DNA of 21,024 bases from Plantago elongata (taxonomy: Eukaryota; Streptophyta; Magnoliopsida; Lamiales; Plantaginaceae): NCBI GenBank assembly GCA_036897095.1, contig JAYMSP010003114.1:1-21024 (forward strand). The letters are read 5' to 3'. Position 1 is the stretch's first letter, and each line of letters starts with the position of its first letter. Shown in pieces: positions 18,879 to 21,024 of the stretch. The notes under the pieces are model-generated. The model worked only from the letters and a program-made list of their open reading frames with translations, was not told where the DNA came from and ran no database searches. A program made the position numbers and the translations under genes.

Positions 18879-19440
18879 AGATTGCATATACTACGGGATA
18901 CTGCAGAAGTGTGTCCAGATCAGCTTTGTTTTTACAAGGATTCTATGTGTCAGACAGTCAGATCTACATGATATGGAATTCTAAGACCTGCTGAATTCTG
19001 AGTGTGGATAGTCAATGTTTCACCAAGTTTCAACTCCATCAAATACGAGATATGTTTAGCAAAAATAAACTAACAGACTGAGAGATTGATCAGGGAGGGG
19101 AAGTATATTAGTTAGCTTATTAGATAGTCAGTATTATTAGAATATGTTATTAGAACTCATATATTATTTTAACTTAAAATCATTTCAGTTTAATTTAGTC
19201 AGGATGGTCGGTATTAAAAATTTTAATCCATATATGTTTTAAATTTAAATTTTTAACAATTAACACGGTCTATTTTTCTACTAGTACATCTATACAAGTA
19301 CATATCTGTCTTAAAGTCGATTTTTGAGTGGTATATGGACACGCCCAATACGATGACAGTGATGCCGAAACAACATATATAGATCCACTTCGGACCCATT
19401 CTTAATCACGTTTATGAAGCCGGTTAGCTTAATATCAAAT
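18879..19440. other. Non-coding, AT-rich
   Basis: No gene or clear element end is seen. The left border of the following copia element may lie in this stretch, but no TG end matching its CTAACA terminus was found. Confidence 0.4.
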
Positions 19441-19936
19441 GTAGTAATGGAACATGGTATACTGGAAACATTGTAGCTGTGTGGTGTGGCGATAACACTG
19501 AAGACACGGAAGACAGTTAGAAGTCGAACCTAACTGAGATTCTTTTGCTTGAAGACAAAGTTTTCTTTTCTAGTTAGAATATAATTCTTTTGTGGTTAGA
19601 AAACGGAATATATGTTGATTTCCTTTAGTATATATATACATGTAGGTACTAGAATAAATCATGAGAAAACATATGCAAACACATTGAGATTTCTTGAGAG
19701 AAACACGGTGAGGAAGAGAGAACGGAGCTGGATAGCTTGGTAGTTTAGATCGATTCCTTGTATACTGCGTTTTGAATCTTGGTTAATAGAAATCTTGGTA
19801 TTTTGTGGACGTAGGCAATTGCCGAACCACGTAAATCTTGTTTTGTGTGTTTACTTATCTTCTTGCGTTTATTTGTTGATTGGTTTGGAGATTGTTGGAT
19901 TGAATTTGGGTTGATTTGCATTGTTGGAACCTAACA
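19441..19936 (+). mobile_element. 5' LTR (at least its right part) of a copia element
   Basis: The stretch ends GGAACCTAACA directly before a primer-binding-like sequence, as an LTR should. From about 19690 it has the look of a copia R-U5 region: 'tttgtggacgtaggcaattg', then 'ccgaaccacgtaaatcttg', a combination that recurs in plant copia LTRs. A TATA-like tatatatata lies at 19630-19639. The left border is uncertain. Words at 19453-19500 also occur inside the element at 20312-20362. Confidence 0.6.
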
Positions 19937-19938
19937 AT

Positions 19939-19955
19939 TGGCGCCGTATGTGGGA
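19939..19955 (+). other. Candidate primer-binding site, tRNA-Asp type
   Basis: TGGCGCCGTATGTGGGA begins two bases after the CA end of the LTR. Its first nine bases are complementary to the ACGGCGCCA 3' end known for plant tRNA-Asp; the rest does not match well. This differs from the initiator-tRNA site of the element at the left edge. Confidence 0.5.
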
Positions 19956-19981
19956 AGAGAATCAACTGTATGTGTTCATCA

Positions 19982-20308
19982 ATGGCGTCTTCGAAGTTCG
20001 ACCTCAAACCGCTTAAAGGGAAGACAGACTTCGATATGTGGAAGAAAAGAATGCATGCTCTGTTAATGCAGCAGGGTGTGGTCGATGCACTGACGGAAAG
20101 GGTCGAGGAAACCGTGTCGGCTGCGGATAAAAAATCGATCATGAACAAGGCTTACAGTTCTTTGTTATTAGCTTTGGAAGACAATGCCCTGACCTTCTAT
20201 GAAGATGTGATGCCTTTATTAAAGAATACTGACAGTGTTGGGAGAACACTCAGTCAGGCGGAGCCTATCGAAGATGGTGTACCAGATACACTGAAGATGG
20301 ATCGGTAA
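19982..20308 (+). pseudogene. Copia Gag, N-terminal fragment
   Basis: ATG at 19982, 26 bases after the primer-binding site, opens a frame with the standard start of copia Gag: MASSKFDLKPLKGKTDFDMW, then KKRMHALLMQQGVVDAL and a region ending LLLALEDNALTFYEDVM (about residues 1-83). The frame then leaves the family pattern and stops at TAA 20306-20308 after 108 codons. The rest of Gag, the zinc knuckle, the protease and the integrase are all absent. The following sequence belongs to the linker before the reverse transcriptase, so a large internal deletion joined the two parts near 20230-20310. Confidence 0.78.
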
Positions 20309-20490
20309 AACTCTGGTGTGGTGATAACACCAGTTTTAGCAGACCATGGTGTACTGCCAACACCACATGTTGAATCTTCGAAAAATACTGACGGATATGA
20401 TCAGGAGGAACCTGAATTGAACAATCAGGTGGAGAGCATGGGATTCGAAGAAGGGCTGGGATTGAGTTGAATAATCCAGAGGATGTGATG

Positions 20491-21024
20491 GATTATCAAC
20501 TCATCAGAGATAGATAACCAAGAGTGGGAACTTATACTACAAATCCTGACATGGTTTATTTTGCACTGAATGTTGCCGAGGAGATTGACTGTTATGAGCC
20601 TGAGAACTATCAAAAAGCTATAAGTTGCTCAGAGAAGAACAGTTGGTGCATTGCTATGCAACAAGAACTCTTGTCACTCAAAATGAATCATACATGGGAT
20701 ATTGCGGCTATACCCAAAGGAAAGAAGCTTGTCAGTTGCAAGTGGATCTTTAAGAAGAAATTTGGAGTTGACGGTTAGCCGAAGGTGAAATACAAAGCCT
20801 GGCTAGTTGCTAGGGGTTTCACACAAGAGAGGGTAATGACTACAATGAGATCTTTTCTCCAGTGGTAAAGCATAGCTCAATCAGGATCTTGATTGCTATG
20901 GTAGCTCAGTTCAAGCTACACTTACATCATATGGATGTGACCACTGCATTCTTGCATGGGAAGCTGGATGAAGAGATTTACATGAAGATACCTGAGGGTA
21001 TTGAAGTAGAGGACAAGGAGAACA
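20491..21024 (+). pseudogene. Copia reverse transcriptase, N-terminal part, broken and cut by the window edge
   Basis: The frame begins in the linker (DYQLIRDR), is stopped by TAA at 20515-20517, then continues through EPENYQKAISC, NSWCIAMQQELLSL and KKLVSCKWIFKKK, the conserved entry to the copia RNA-dependent polymerase. A TAG lies at 20776-20778, after GVDG. A one-base shift follows between 20825 and 20832; the new frame carries NEIFSPVVKHSSIRIL and HHMDVTTAFLHG and is open to the window edge. The active-site YxDD block would lie beyond 21024. With two stops and a shift in about 330 bp, this copy cannot make polymerase. Confidence 0.85.

Noticed and set aside
1..21024. tRNA, rRNA or CRISPR arrays
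   Set aside because: No cloverleaf with A/B boxes, no rRNA-like block and no regular repeat-spacer array was seen; the minisatellite has no unique spacers.

Overview
This window is nuclear DNA from a flowering plant, probably a eudicot. It holds spliced genes of plant-specific families (an extra-large G protein, a two-domain REM-type B3 factor and a DVL/ROTUNDIFOLIA small peptide) separated by AT-rich sequence full of transposon remains. Nothing bacterial or organellar was seen. The exact species cannot be told from the sequence.

Layout, left to right. 1-924: the leader and one 119-bp LTR of a minus-strand LTR retroelement that runs off the left edge; its leader carries a 75-bp tandem repeat and a purine-rich repeat. 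1015-1811: two tandem copies of a repeat with TGCATTGG...CCAATGCA ends. 1850-3243: the 3' part of a minus-strand hAT element, with the C-terminal part of its transposase. 3256-4318: a broken Myb/SANT-type gene of the family often named 'glutathione S-transferase T3-like', head to head with the hAT fragment. 5053-8813: an eight-exon XLG-like gene without the usual long N-terminus and with a one-base reading-frame problem at the first exon junction. 8912-9843: a fold-back Mutator-like element with near-perfect 9-bp target duplications, between two convergent genes. 9974-11592 (minus): an intact four-exon REM/B3 gene (307 aa). 11908-14288: a putative 2.4-kb element with imperfect inverted ends that holds fossil exons and a large ~21-bp minisatellite. 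15113-15451: a solo LTR with 5-bp target duplications. 16809-17078: a DVL small-peptide gene with a TATA box. 18724-18878: a 69-bp tandem repeat. 19441-21024: the 5' part of an internally deleted, broken Ty1/copia element that runs off the right edge.

The host genes do not form a pathway that the sequence shows. XLG (G-protein signalling), REM/B3 (DNA binding) and DVL (organ-shape peptide) appear to be neighbours by chance. The XLG and B3 genes converge, and one Mutator-like fold-back element occupies the gap between their stop codons, so it probably supplies 3' UTR or terminator sequence to one or both. The most checkable unusual points are the XLG frame break with its degraded guanine-specificity motif, the fold-back element between converging genes, and the minisatellite made of TAGTTTCA/TTTCAG words around fossil exons. 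I found no convincing new multi-gene system.
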